Source of the DNA: an uncultured Kiloniellaceae bacterium
Lineage (GTDB): Bacteria; Pseudomonadota; Alphaproteobacteria; Kiloniellales; Kiloniellaceae
DNA length: 64,000 bases
NCBI GenBank assembly: GCA_947500035.1
Contig: CANMQP010000005.1
Span: forward strand, 930,001-994,000
Direction: 5' to 3'
Below the pieces are notes generated by a model. That model was not told the origin of the DNA. It saw only the letters and a list, made by a program, of their open reading frames with translations, and did no database searches. Position numbers and translations under genes: made by a program. The stretch's first letter is position 1; the number at the start of each line of letters is the position of its first letter. Below are positions 1-9,490 of this stretch, piece after piece.

Positions 1-181
1 CGGTGCCCCCAAGAGCAAAACGCGGTCCGAAGGATCAAAGCTCTTGATGATCACTGCGGAGGTGACGCGCTATGCGCTCTCTAAACCAATTGATGCGGAG
101 CCAGTTTGCTTTTACGCGTGCGCAGCTAGCCAACAGACTCCGGCGCCGCTCTAACGACGCCTTGATTCCCTATAGCCGCCC

Positions 182-222
182 TGCAGCTCGCCTTGCGGAA
201 AAGCTCCGTCCGGCGAGCTGCA
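182..222. other. 11-bp inverted repeat downstream of hcp
   Basis: Arms tgcagctcgcc (182-192) and ggcgagctgca (212-222) are perfectly complementary around a 19-nt loop. It lies 17 nt after the hcp stop in the direction of transcription. No T-run follows on the minus strand, so it is more likely a processing or mRNA-stabilising hairpin after the highly expressed tube gene than a classical terminator. The remaining DNA to the left edge (1-181) shows no gene I can support. Confidence 0.5.
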
Positions 223-238
223 ATCACGGGAAACCGGG

Positions 239-715
239 TCAGACCTTCTTGGTCGTGGTCATATCGTAACCGGCAGGAATCGGCGATCCCGCTTTGTGCT
301 TTTCATCGAACGGGGTGTACTTCATCTCGATCTTGGTGAAGTTCACGCTAACCGATTCACTGGGGCGATCACCGCCACTGCTGACGCTGTAGCCGGAGAC
401 CAGAGCGTTCGTCAGTTCATAAGTCAGGTAGAGATCTCCCGGGCTGCCCGTGCTCACCAGATGGATCTCGACCTTTTTGCCCGCGGCGCCCGTGGTCGCT
501 TCGGTAAAGAGGTGCGGAGACGAGGCGTCCAGTTCCTTCGAGAAGGTGACTTCACTGACCGAGGGTTCCGAGGCTTCGCGGCCGGAGGTTTGGCCGGTGC
601 TCGTCATAATCGCACGGCCGGTGCCCCATTGAAGCGAATTGACCTGGATCCACTTCTTGTGCTTGTCGTGAGTCGCATCGCCATCGATACCATCATACTT
701 TACGTAAATCGCCAT
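239..715 (-). CDS. hcp: Hcp, type VI secretion tube protein
   Basis: Hcp forms hexameric rings that stack into the inner tube of the type VI secretion system and is expelled with effectors. The 158-residue length and the start MAIYVKYDGIDGDATHDKHK, with a following IQVNSLQWG strand, are typical of the Hcp1 (DUF796) family. A good ribosome site (ggaggtagg) precedes the ATG. It is the last T6SS gene seen in the window and is separated from clpV by about 100 nt, so it may have its own transcript. No C-terminal effector extension is present, so this is a structural Hcp rather than an evolved one. Confidence 0.95.
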   Translation of the reverse strand: MAIYVKYDGIDGDATHDKHKKWIQVNSLQWGTGRAIMTSTGQTSGREASEPSVSEVTFSKELDASSPHLFTEATTGAAGKKVEIHLVSTGSPGDLYLTYELTNALVSGYSVSSGGDRPSESVSVNFTKIEMKYTPFDEKHKAGSPIPAGYDMTTTKKV

Positions 716-773
716 GGTCTTCCTACCTCCAGTACATCGTTGTGATTAGCTTTTCGTTGCGAATCTTCTAAGC

Positions 774-794
774 AAAAACCCGCGTTAATTGCGG
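774..794 (-). terminator. Possible weak terminator after clpV
   Basis: On the minus strand CCGC-aattaac-GCGG is followed by GTTTTT, between the clpV stop and the hcp start. The stem is only four base pairs, so termination would be partial. It fits separate control of hcp. Confidence 0.35.
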
Positions 795-815
795 CTCAAA
801 ATACGATGGGAATAT

Positions 816-3509
816 TTACCCGATACGGTACTCAAAGCCACCACTTTCGTCTACCGAAACACTCACATCCGTGATTTCTCCGCCCTCTGCCATGCGCTCC
901 AGAAACAGTGCCGACATCTCCGGCAGCATGGTTCGGGAAAGAATGTGCTCGATGTTCCGCGCGCCGCTCTCGTTCTCCTTGCAGCGCTCGGCAATCGAGT
1001 CGATCAAGGCCTCGTCATAGCTGAATTCCGCCTTGTAGTTTTCGCGAACCCGGGCCGCAACCCGGTCCAGTTGCAGCTTTACAATTCCTTTGATCACCTC
1101 GTCGCTCAGCGGGAAGTAGGGAACCAGTGTCACGCGGCCGAGAAAGGCCGGCTTGAAGACCTTCAGCAATTCAGGGCGTAAAGCCTCGGCCAGTCCCGCT
1201 TCATCCGGCATGGTTTCCGGGTCGTCGCAAAGCCCGGCGATCGTGTCCGTACCGGCATTCGATGTCATGATGATGACGGTATTCTTGAAGTCGATGTCCC
1301 GGCCTTCGCCGTCGCGCAGCATGCCTTTGTCAAAGAGCTGATAGAAGACATCCTGCACGCCCGCGTGCGCCTTCTCCATCTCATCGAAGAGGATCACGCT
1401 GTAGGGCCGCCGCCGGACCGCTTCGGTCAAGACACCGCCCTCGCCGTAGCCGACATACCCGGGCGGCGATCCCATCAGGGTCGAGACCTTATGCTCTTCC
1501 TTGAACTCGGACATATTGATCGTCGTGACGTTCTGCTCTCCGCCATACAACAGCTCGGCCAGCGAGAGTGCGGTCTCGGTTTTACCCACACCGCTGGTAC
1601 CGCAAAAGAGGAACACCCCGATCGGCTTGCGCGGATCGGTCAGCTTGGCGCGGGAGGTCCGCATGGCCTGCGCAATGGCGTCCAGGGCATGGGACTGTCC
1701 GATAATCCGCTTCTCGAGATCTTCCTTGATGTTAAGCACCTGCCGGATCTCGTTGGAGACCATTCGGCCAACCGGAATCCCGGTCCAGGTTGCAACCACA
1801 GCCGCCACCGCCTGGCCGTCGACGCAAACCTGCAGCAAAGGTGCCTCGCCCTGCATTTCATCAAGCTGCGAGTTCAGCTCCGCGAGCTCAGCCAGCCAGG
1901 CCTTCATATCTTCTTCGGACGCCGGCTCCTGAGCTTCCCCTTCCAGATCGGCCGCTTCCTCGCCGTTGCCGGCATGCGCCCCTTCCAACTTGTCCCGTAG
2001 ATCCCGAATCTGGCCAATCAGATCGCGTTCCTTGGACCAGCGCTCCTCGAGTTCAGCCAGCTCATCTCCGACCTTCTCTTTTTGCTCGGCAATCTCCGCG
2101 AGCTTCGCGGTATGTGCACCACCGGTCGCGGCCTCGCGCTCCAGGATCCCGCTTTCGACATCCAACTGCTCGAGTCTGCGCCGACGGTCCTCGATCTCAG
2201 GCGGTACCGCAGCCTGGCTCATATTCACACGGGCACAGGCGGTGTCCAGCAGGCTGACCGATTTGTCAGGCAGCTGCCGTCCCGGAATGTAGCGATGAGA
2301 CAGACGCACGGCATCTATCACGGCTTCATCGAGAATGCGCACGCCGTGGTGCTTCTCCAGGGTCTCGACCAGCCCGCGCATCATCTCGATGGCGACCGCC
2401 TCCGTGGGCTCCTCGACCTTGACCACCTGAAAGCGCCGGGCGAGCGCCGCATCGCGTTCGAAGTACTTCTTGTATTCCGCCCAGGTGGTCGCCGCGATGG
2501 TGCGCAGCTCTCCGCGCGCCAAGGCCGGCTTGAGCAGATTGGCCGCGTCACCCTGCCCGGCCTGTCCGCCCGCACCGATCAGGGTATGGGCTTCGTCGAT
2601 AAACATGATGATGGGTTTTGGAGAGGCCTTAACCTCTTCGATCACCGATTTCAGGCGGTTTTCAAATTCGCCTTTAACCCCTGCACCTGCCTGCAGCAAT
2701 CCGAGATCCAAGGTATGCAGTGCCACATTCTGCAGCGCCGGCGGAACGTCACCCGACGCGAGACGCAGGGCAAAACCCTCCACCACCGCGGTCTTTCCGA
2801 CACCCGCCTCGCCGGTCAGAATCGGATTGTTCTGACGCCTGCGGGTCAGGATGTCGACAATCTGGCGCACTTCCGGATCACGTCCCAGAACCGGGTCGAT
2901 CTCGCCGTCCTTGGCGCGCTGGGTCAGGTTAATGGTGAACTGCGCCAGCGCTGTGCCACCGGCGGCACCCGTTGCGACGGCGGGCGCGTCGCTCCCGGGT
3001 TCACTGCTCTGTACCGCAGCCTCGCCGATCGCTTCGTCGCTGTCGGCGACGATCTTCATCATGTCCCGTTGCAGGTCTTCCACCGGAATGCGCGCAAACT
3101 GGGCCGAGGACTCCCGGGCGACAGGGGCAAGCCCGTCATCCAGAAGCAAGGCGCCAAGCAGGTGGCAGGAGCGGACTTTCGGTGCACCGTATTGCAGTGA
3201 CGCGAGCACCCAGGCTTCACGCGCCAGCTTCACGACCTGCGGCGAAAGCGCCGGAGCCCGGCTGTTACCGGTCTTCATGGAATCGAGTACGCGGGTCAGG
3301 TCCGCGATCAGTCGCGATTCGTCGACCTCATAATGACGGAGCAAAAGCTGCAGATCGGAATTATTGCTCTCAAGCAGCTTGAGCAGCCAGTGTTCGATCT
3401 CGATGTTGTAGTGACTGCGGGAGAGAGTAAGGCCCGCGGCGCTTTCCAGGGACGTCCGGCAAATCCCATTCAACTTGCCGACAAGCGCCTTCAAATCCAC
3501 TGCAGCCAT
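816..3509 (-). CDS. clpV: ClpV (TssH), T6SS sheath-recycling AAA+ ATPase
   Basis: ClpV is a hexameric AAA+ unfoldase that disassembles contracted TssB/TssC sheaths. The 897-residue protein has a double Clp-N domain (about 1-160), a first AAA domain with Walker A GEAGVGKT (233-240) and Walker B IIMFIDEAH (about 300-308), a middle coiled-coil region rich in Glu and Arg, and a second AAA domain with GTSGVGKTET and VILFDEMEKAH, then a ClpB-type D2-small domain. The extended N-domain and its place beside hcp and tssG separate it from housekeeping ClpB. The stop overlaps no other gene; hcp follows after a short gap. Confidence 0.96.
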   Translation of the reverse strand: MAAVDLKALVGKLNGICRTSLESAAGLTLSRSHYNIEIEHWLLKLLESNNSDLQLLLRHYEVDESRLIADLTRVLDSMKTGNSRAPALSPQVVKLAREAWVLASLQYGAPKVRSCHLLGALLLDDGLAPVARESSAQFARIPVEDLQRDMMKIVADSDEAIGEAAVQSSEPGSDAPAVATGAAGGTALAQFTINLTQRAKDGEIDPVLGRDPEVRQIVDILTRRRQNNPILTGEAGVGKTAVVEGFALRLASGDVPPALQNVALHTLDLGLLQAGAGVKGEFENRLKSVIEEVKASPKPIIMFIDEAHTLIGAGGQAGQGDAANLLKPALARGELRTIAATTWAEYKKYFERDAALARRFQVVKVEEPTEAVAIEMMRGLVETLEKHHGVRILDEAVIDAVRLSHRYIPGRQLPDKSVSLLDTACARVNMSQAAVPPEIEDRRRRLEQLDVESGILEREAATGGAHTAKLAEIAEQKEKVGDELAELEERWSKERDLIGQIRDLRDKLEGAHAGNGEEAADLEGEAQEPASEEDMKAWLAELAELNSQLDEMQGEAPLLQVCVDGQAVAAVVATWTGIPVGRMVSNEIRQVLNIKEDLEKRIIGQSHALDAIAQAMRTSRAKLTDPRKPIGVFLFCGTSGVGKTETALSLAELLYGGEQNVTTINMSEFKEEHKVSTLMGSPPGYVGYGEGGVLTEAVRRRPYSVILFDEMEKAHAGVQDVFYQLFDKGMLRDGEGRDIDFKNTVIIMTSNAGTDTIAGLCDDPETMPDEAGLAEALRPELLKVFKPAFLGRVTLVPYFPLSDEVIKGIVKLQLDRVAARVRENYKAEFSYDEALIDSIAERCKENESGARNIEHILSRTMLPEMSALFLERMAEGGEITDVSVSVDESGGFEYRIG

Positions 3510-3641
3510 CTGTCCCCCTTCTCGTGGCGCATAACTCGTTTGTATGCACTCGAATCCTGTTTTACGCCATTTTTTTTAAAACCGATAGCGCTATTTGCAC
3601 AGTAACAAATTGAACGCCGTTCGACAGCCCTTTGTTTTCTC

Positions 3642-5192
3642 TCAGAACATGCCCAAAGCCTCCCAAATCGGCTTCTTTTTCGACAGCAGCTCCTGCAGTC
3701 TTTCCGATGCATGCCGCAGGTTGTTTTCGTGGCCTTCGACCGGCTGGCCATCTTTAATCAGACGCTCGCCACGAACTTCGTATGTTTTCCAGATGAAGGA
3801 CGCGAAGGCACCCGGATCTCTGTCCAACCCCTCGCAGAGACCGAGGAAGACCAGCGTCTCCAAACTGGTGACCGGAACCGCACTCGCCAGATGCTGCGAT
3901 GCCAGAGCGCTGGAAAGCTGAGCGTTCTCCGCGCGCGTCTGCTTGCAGAGCAAATGATTGAAGGACCGGAGAGACTGAGCTGCTTTCCCCGCTGCCGGTC
4001 CCGCCATCGGTTGCGCCTGATTGGACCCGATGAGAATGCCCGCGATCTCCTGCATGGTCGACTCAGGATGCTTTTGAATCGACGTCAGGGCCATCAGTTC
4101 GAACATCGTCTTCGGACCTTCGCTCAGCGCATCGAAGACCTCGCCGTAGACTTCGGCGGAGACCTCGATGTGGCCGCGCGGCGCAAGCACCTTTGTCGAA
4201 GCATCCGTCCGCGGGACCACCGTGGCAATTTGAAGTTCGGCAAAAAGCTGGTTCTGGCGTTCCCGGCTCATGCGGCGGGCACCGCGGACGAAAACGTCCT
4301 GCCGCAGGGTGCGCGAGAGGTAATAGTCCTTGAAGGTCTCGCGGATCTCCGGGATCTGCACCTGATTGAGAATCTCTTTCTGTTCGGGCGTCAGGGTGAG
4401 GTCCGGAAAATTCTCCAGCAGAATACAGGACGCCACGTAGGAGAGTTTGGCCGGCGCAAGGTCACGGGCCACATCCGCATGATAGAGCGGCGTCCAGTGA
4501 GCGTTGAGATATTCATGAGCCAGATACTGGCCCCCCTCGCCTTCCCAGGTCTTGATCAGATAGTCCAAACGTTTGTTATCCGCGAAAAAGTTCGCGCCGC
4601 TGTCGCGCAGTTCCGTCGCGAACTTCAGGGCTCGCTCCACCTGCATATCACTACGGCCCGGCATCAGGCGTGAAAACTCACTGAACATACGTTGCAGCGG
4701 GAGTCCCGCGGTCGTGTCGGGCATGGAGTTATAGCTGACATAAACGATGCCGCCGGGCTTCAGATAACGCGACAGGAAGGTGACGATGGCCGCCTTGTTC
4801 TCGTCGTTGATCCAACTGTAGACGCCGTGCATGGTGACGAAGTCGAACTGCGGCAGATTCTCGACGCGCCCCTGGGCAAAGTCCTCGAAGCCCGCCTCAT
4901 GAAAAGTGATGTTGGTGAGGCCCGTCTCAGTGACCTGCCGGTCGGCGCGGGCGATATGGGCCGGGTTAAAATCCATAGCGTGAAATTCGCCCTGCGGATT
5001 GGCCGCCGCCAGCATAAGCGCCGTAAGGCCCTGCCCGCAACCCAGTTCGCAATAAGTGAACCCGCGTTCCAGCGAAACCGGCTCATAGCCGTTCAGCATG
5101 CAGGCGAAATTCAGATAGGCCGGTGCCTGCTGTTTGTAAAAGCCGGGCACATACTCGATGTCCGAGATATAGCCCGCGTCCCATGAACTCAT
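3642..5192 (-). CDS. SAM-dependent methyltransferase with regulatory domain, inside T6SS cluster
   Basis: A 516-residue class I methyltransferase. Motif I is visible as YCELGCGQGLTALML (about 46-60), followed by the acidic motif II in FHAMDFNPAHI and a motif IV-like FVTMHGVYSWI. The middle section (about 210-300) looks like the methyltransferase regulatory domain found in a bacterial family of unknown substrate; the C-terminal third is helical and not recognised. It starts 13 nt after the tssG stop and ends about 130 nt before clpV, so it is co-directional with the baseplate genes. The target is unknown: it could modify a T6SS component or an effector, or be a passenger. Methyltransferase fold is sure; role is not. 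Confidence 0.8.
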   Translation of the reverse strand: MSSWDAGYISDIEYVPGFYKQQAPAYLNFACMLNGYEPVSLERGFTYCELGCGQGLTALMLAAANPQGEFHAMDFNPAHIARADRQVTETGLTNITFHEAGFEDFAQGRVENLPQFDFVTMHGVYSWINDENKAAIVTFLSRYLKPGGIVYVSYNSMPDTTAGLPLQRMFSEFSRLMPGRSDMQVERALKFATELRDSGANFFADNKRLDYLIKTWEGEGGQYLAHEYLNAHWTPLYHADVARDLAPAKLSYVASCILLENFPDLTLTPEQKEILNQVQIPEIRETFKDYYLSRTLRQDVFVRGARRMSRERQNQLFAELQIATVVPRTDASTKVLAPRGHIEVSAEVYGEVFDALSEGPKTMFELMALTSIQKHPESTMQEIAGILIGSNQAQPMAGPAAGKAAQSLRSFNHLLCKQTRAENAQLSSALASQHLASAVPVTSLETLVFLGLCEGLDRDPGAFASFIWKTYEVRGERLIKDGQPVEGHENNLRHASERLQELLSKKKPIWEALGMF

Positions 5193-5205
5193 TTACTTTT
5201 CCCGT

Positions 5206-6345
5206 TTATGCGTAGTTATCCAGCGAGAAGACCGCATCGGATACATCGCCGCGACGATCGTCTGTATTGATCCAGGTATTCCAGCCCAGTCTCGGGCCCG
5301 GCCCCTTGTCTCCGCCGCCCAGTTGAAGCGCCGGGACCTGATCGCCGCGCAACTTCAGCTGCACGTCAAAAGACTTGTCCGCGCCGACAAAAAGACGCGT
5401 CATCTGTGCAAGCTTTAGAAGCTCGTCTCCCTCGGGCATGAAGGCCACGAACTGATCGTAGCTCAGGGGCCCCAGGCGAATCCGGAAGCTGCTTTGCACA
5501 TCCCAGACCCGCGAGCCGACAACTGCGTCGACACCCAGGCGGCAAAAACCCGGATCCATATGCGGATCGGCGGTCAGCGAGGTACACTCGTCCTCGGCCA
5601 GCGTGAGCCAGCGTCCCTGAAACTGGTCAATCTCGACCTTGCGCTCAAAGAAATCCGACAGTAGGGCCTCCAGGGCCACGGCGGACGGTGGGGAATGGCT
5701 CAAGTGTCCGCCATAATGCAGCAGCAGTTGGTCGTCGAAGGCCAGGCGTTTGCGCAGATTGGTCTCCCCGAAGCCGATCATGGCGTAGAGGCTCGAGGTC
5801 ACCGGATCTTCCCGGTCACGACCCGCGCGCTCATAGACCTGCGGCAGGCGGTATTTTTCCCAGGCACGCAGGAACAGGGAAATCAGCCGGTGGTTAAAGA
5901 GGTCAAAGAAATCGCGCAGCGCCAGGTTTTTCCCGCGGGTCTCCCGAATCACGGTCTCGGTATAATGCGGCGGCAGGACACCGCTGGGTCCGGTAAGCCC
6001 CATGAAGCCGACGGTCATCTCGGGGGGCGGCGCAGGTTTCTCGCCTACGCCCCCGGTCTTGGACTCAGGCTTGGGCTGGACCAGCTTGCTGATTTCACTC
6101 GGTGGAAAATGCAGGGCCGGCAAGGCCCGAAAGCGGACGGCCTCCGATCCCGGCGGCGCATCCTCACCAACCGCACCACTGTTCGCGCTCCGGGCATCGT
6201 CGCCGCCCTTCGCTCCGCTTCGGCGCAAGGGTACCTGCTTCGCAGCTTCAAGCAACCGCACCGCCTGGAAAAAACCGAAGCGGTATGGTGCGCGAAACAG
6301 CTCGTCGATCAGAGAAGCGTCCGGTCGCCGGCTCTTGGGGGCCAT
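5206..6345 (-). CDS. tssG: TssG, T6SS baseplate subunit
   Basis: TssG (ImpH/VasB) joins TssF, TssE and TssK in the baseplate wedge on which the sheath is built. The 379-residue protein shows the family N-terminus LFRAPYRFGFFQAVRLLE, the AVRFRALPALHFPPSEI strand and the MTVGFMGLTGPSGVLPPHYT segment (about 109-128). The start overlaps the end of tssF by 37 nt, which points to translational coupling. There is an unusually long linker of Gly, Ala and Asp between residues about 40 and 70. Confidence 0.95.
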   Translation of the reverse strand: MAPKSRRPDASLIDELFRAPYRFGFFQAVRLLEAAKQVPLRRSGAKGGDDARSANSGAVGEDAPPGSEAVRFRALPALHFPPSEISKLVQPKPESKTGGVGEKPAPPPEMTVGFMGLTGPSGVLPPHYTETVIRETRGKNLALRDFFDLFNHRLISLFLRAWEKYRLPQVYERAGRDREDPVTSSLYAMIGFGETNLRKRLAFDDQLLLHYGGHLSHSPPSAVALEALLSDFFERKVEIDQFQGRWLTLAEDECTSLTADPHMDPGFCRLGVDAVVGSRVWDVQSSFRIRLGPLSYDQFVAFMPEGDELLKLAQMTRLFVGADKSFDVQLKLRGDQVPALQLGGGDKGPGPRLGWNTWINTDDRRGDVSDAVFSLDNYA

Positions 6346-8135
6346 TTTCGCAATACTCCTGAACGCCCCTTCACGCGGGCGGTCAAACGGGTAAATGAGT
6401 TGATCGAGCAGTAAAGGCCTAGAAAGCGCTCAAGCACCTGCGCCAAGAGAAAGAGGCCGCTGCTGGAAAAGCCTTTCTCGTCGAATTCGATCTCGACTTC
6501 CATGCCTCTGCAGACTCCCCCCACGCCCAGCGAAGCAGCGCGGGCGGCAACGCGCCGGTTCTTGACCGAAAGCACGGAATCGATCACGGCCCGGGTCTCG
6601 GCGGAGTCCCTGAAGTCATAGAGTTTCAGGATCTCACGCAGCGCGTCGGCGCCCTCCCCGCTTTCCGCATCCGTGATGGAAAGATGGTTCAAGCTGAGAT
6701 GTGAGATGAGACGCCAGTAGCCTTTCGGTCCGGCAGGCGGCCGCAGGGTTTCGGTCGGCGCCGTGATACAGCTGAGCTTGGTGACCGGCGACGCCCCTTC
6801 GACCAGCCGCAGATAGGGATGCCCGCCACCGTATGGCAGCTTACCCGGCAGATCCCGGTTCAGACCTGTCATGCCGATCGAGAGAGTCCAATTGGCGGGC
6901 ATGGAAGGCACGTAGTCCAAATCGACCAGGGACAGGTACACCTCCGTTCCCCGGTCGAACTGGCTGGCCGGCCGCCGCGCGCTGTGCCAGAACCGCAGAT
7001 CCCGCCGGGGATCGCCGCTGTGCTTCAGCGAATAAAAGGGCGCGACCTCCGCCGTGTCACCATCCGGCGATGTCATGGAAACCGAATCGATGGAATAGAC
7101 TTCGCTGACGCCTTCCCGCCGTGCGTCCGGCACAACCCTATACTCATGCGAGGTCTGGTTGAGCGAGATGGGCTCCGCGCGTTGCTTAAAGAGATTCACC
7201 ATGGGCGTGCAGCCGAGCGCAAAGCTCTCTGCCGACACACTGCGCTCCAGGTCGCTCGAAGTCCGGTTCAGGTAGATGAAAACCTCGAGCTTGTTACCGG
7301 CATCAAGCAGGGTCTTGCCCTCCAGTGCCGTCAGATCGAAGAACAGGAACTTCTCGGGAAAGGCAAAATACTCCGTCAGCAGACGGTATCCGGCAAAGGA
7401 TCTTGCCGGATAAGGCAAAAGCCCTTCATCGCGCCCGAAGCCTACAGGTTTGATCGCATCCGGCCCCAGGATGACCGGACTGGGATCCGAAACCCCGTCG
7501 GCCAGCGCAATCGAGATCGTATTGTTGAACAGCAGCTCGTGCAGCGGCAGGACCTGCTGCGGCTGCCCGCGCAGGAAGAAACGCAGGGACTCCGGCCCCA
7601 GCTTGGTAAAGCTCATCTCCTCGCTCAGGCACTTCAGACTCAGCCGCAGCACGGCGACCGCACCGGACCCGCGCGGATTGGCCGGGGCCACGAGAGGTCG
7701 CCCGGTCAGACTCGCGTTCTCGACGGTGATGGGCCAGAGCGTGGTGTCGTAGCAGGTGGTGAAGCAGCAACGCTCGCCACCGACAGGCTCCGTCTCGATC
7801 TCGGTTTGCCGGGGCACCTTGTAGGACCCGGTATGATCAGCCTGACAGTCGAACTTGACGATCGACATAGAGGGGATCGGCGCAAGATAGTGAGGATAGA
7901 GCGCCGAGATCAAGGAGTCGGTGAGCTCCGGAAAGTCATCGTCGATCTTGTGGCGAATGCGGGCGGTCAGATAGGCGAAGCCCTCGATCAAGCGCCCGAC
8001 ATGCGGATCCTCGACCGCATCGGCACTGAGGCGCAAACGCCCCGCGATCTTGGGATGCGCATCGGCAAACTCCGCCGCCAGCTTACGAACGTAAGTCAGT
8101 TCACGGTTATAGTATGGCAGCAGGTCATCAGCCAT
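6309..8135 (-). CDS. tssF: TssF, T6SS baseplate subunit
   Basis: TssF (ImpG/VasA) forms the core of the baseplate wedge. The 608-residue protein opens with the family signature LLPYYNRELTYVRKLAAEFA and HPKIAGRLRLS, then PHVGRLIEGFAYLTARIRHK, and ends with the KWPPRAGDRTLL-type tail. It overlaps tssE by 8 nt at its start and tssG by 37 nt at its end, as expected for stoichiometric baseplate partners made from one mRNA. Confidence 0.96.
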   Translation of the reverse strand: MADDLLPYYNRELTYVRKLAAEFADAHPKIAGRLRLSADAVEDPHVGRLIEGFAYLTARIRHKIDDDFPELTDSLISALYPHYLAPIPSMSIVKFDCQADHTGSYKVPRQTEIETEPVGGERCCFTTCYDTTLWPITVENASLTGRPLVAPANPRGSGAVAVLRLSLKCLSEEMSFTKLGPESLRFFLRGQPQQVLPLHELLFNNTISIALADGVSDPSPVILGPDAIKPVGFGRDEGLLPYPARSFAGYRLLTEYFAFPEKFLFFDLTALEGKTLLDAGNKLEVFIYLNRTSSDLERSVSAESFALGCTPMVNLFKQRAEPISLNQTSHEYRVVPDARREGVSEVYSIDSVSMTSPDGDTAEVAPFYSLKHSGDPRRDLRFWHSARRPASQFDRGTEVYLSLVDLDYVPSMPANWTLSIGMTGLNRDLPGKLPYGGGHPYLRLVEGASPVTKLSCITAPTETLRPPAGPKGYWRLISHLSLNHLSITDAESGEGADALREILKLYDFRDSAETRAVIDSVLSVKNRRVAARAASLGVGGVCRGMEVEIEFDEKGFSSSGLFLLAQVLERFLGLYCSINSFTRLTARVKGRSGVLRKWPPRAGDRTLL

Positions 8136-8622
8136 TGGGTTTGGTCACCGAGAAGTTTTGGGTCACAGGGTCCAGGCTGGAATCGAAGATCATCGACTCC
8201 GGTGTCGGGTCGGCAAAGACCAGAGCCTCGACCCTGAACCGCAGGGTCCGGTCCTGCGGTTCCGCGTTATCGAGCATGATGACTTTCAGGGACTGAAAGC
8301 GCGGTTCGTGCCGGCGGATCGCGACCTCGAGTTCACGGCAGAACTCCTCCCGGTCCTGTTGGGTCGCCACATTGATGCGCGTCACGTCCGGAATGCCGAA
8401 ATTCAGCAGCGAACGATCCAATTCTTTCAGTCCCGACGGCCAGGAGAGATGGCGTTGGCGCGTATTGAGGAGAGCTTCGAGATCCCGCCGGATGGCATTG
8501 CGCAGCTCGGCCAGGGGCTGGCCGCGCGACTTCGGCCGGTCCTTGCTTTCGTCCGGATGCGCATCGAGCAAGCGGTCGAGCACCGACGGCAGGATGGGTT
8601 GATCGGGATCGAGACGCGCCAT
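8128..8622 (-). CDS. tssE: TssE, T6SS gp25-like baseplate protein
   Basis: TssE is the homologue of phage T4 gp25 and initiates sheath assembly on the baseplate. The 164-residue protein has the N-terminal region PILPSVLDRLLDAHPDE, the central AIRRDLEALLNTRQRHLSW (about 47-65) and the conserved RFRVEALVF strand near the C-terminus. The stop overlaps tssF by 8 nt, and the start is only 7 nt after the tagJ stop. Confidence 0.94.
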   Translation of the reverse strand: MARLDPDQPILPSVLDRLLDAHPDESKDRPKSRGQPLAELRNAIRRDLEALLNTRQRHLSWPSGLKELDRSLLNFGIPDVTRINVATQQDREEFCRELEVAIRRHEPRFQSLKVIMLDNAEPQDRTLRFRVEALVFADPTPESMIFDSSLDPVTQNFSVTKPNG

Positions 8623-8629
8623 GGAGCCC

Positions 8630-9466
8630 TCAGCCCGCCGGAGTGAATTGCAGGGATTCCAGCTGCATCATCGGCACAACATCGTCACCGACCAGGAAGC
8701 AGCGCTGGCCAAGACCCCGTGCCGGGCTGCCCTCGCCGCCGACCCAATCGGAACTGCGTCCCAGCAGAACCTGATCGTCGATCACCTGCTCCGCGGTGCC
8801 GTGACCGGCGTCCAGGGCGTCGCTGGGCGGCAGGTAAATCGCGGGAATAAAGACGTCGCCATCCGGACCGTCGATCACATCGACCGACGCCCGGCGCCAG
8901 ATCAGATCGATCGGCCGCTCCGGTGCGTGAAATTCCATTTCCCGCACCCGCGCCATCTCCACCCAGAAGTACTTTCCGGTGCTGGTCAGGACTTCGAAGA
9001 AGGATGCGGTCACATCGTCAAGATCTCGGAAATCATCGAAAGACTTGCCGTTGCAGGTTCCGTTCAAGCTCGACCGCGCGGCTTCCGCTTCCTCCAGAAT
9101 TTTTGCCGCGCCAGCTGCATCGCCTTCCCGCAGCAGGGTCACGGCCTCCAGGTGCTTACTCAGCGCACCGGACGGCTGTTCGAGAAACTCAGGCACACGG
9201 CCGGCGGAGAAGAGTTCCCGGCGCGCCTGATCCGCGCGGATCAGCTGCCGGATCATGGCAACACCAACCGCGACATCCGGATTCTGCGTCGAAATCACAT
9301 CCAGCAGTTTGTCGGCGCGCTCCAGATTGCCGGAGAAACACAGCAGTTCGGCCAGAAAACCCCGCCGCCCCTGATCGACCGGGTTCTTACGTACCTCGTC
9401 GTTCATGGCAGCTATGGCGTCCGCCAGATTACCCGCCTGATAAAGCTCCTTGGCACTTAAGGCCAT
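8630..9466 (-). CDS. tagJ: TagJ (ImpE), T6SS accessory protein
   Basis: TagJ/ImpE proteins bind TssB and are thought to assist ClpV-dependent sheath turnover. The 278-residue protein has an N-terminal TPR-like half (AGNLADAIAAMNDEVRKNP, with FLAELLCFSGNLERADKLL) and a C-terminal ImpE half with DLIWRRASVDVIDGPDGDVF. It is placed between the second tssC and tssE, the same relative position as impE in the Rhizobium imp locus. Confidence 0.9.
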   Translation of the reverse strand: MALSAKELYQAGNLADAIAAMNDEVRKNPVDQGRRGFLAELLCFSGNLERADKLLDVISTQNPDVAVGVAMIRQLIRADQARRELFSAGRVPEFLEQPSGALSKHLEAVTLLREGDAAGAAKILEEAEAARSSLNGTCNGKSFDDFRDLDDVTASFFEVLTSTGKYFWVEMARVREMEFHAPERPIDLIWRRASVDVIDGPDGDVFIPAIYLPPSDALDAGHGTAEQVIDDQVLLGRSSDWVGGEGSPARGLGQRCFLVGDDVVPMMQLESLQFTPAG

Positions 9467-9490
9467 CGTTCAATCCTTTCCAAAACCGCG

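Noticed and set aside
72-269. Plus-strand frame of 65 codons with a ggaggt ribosome-like site
   Set aside because: It runs into the hcp gene on the opposite strand, has no recognisable pattern, and its Arg/Leu-rich composition is that of a GC-rich chance frame.
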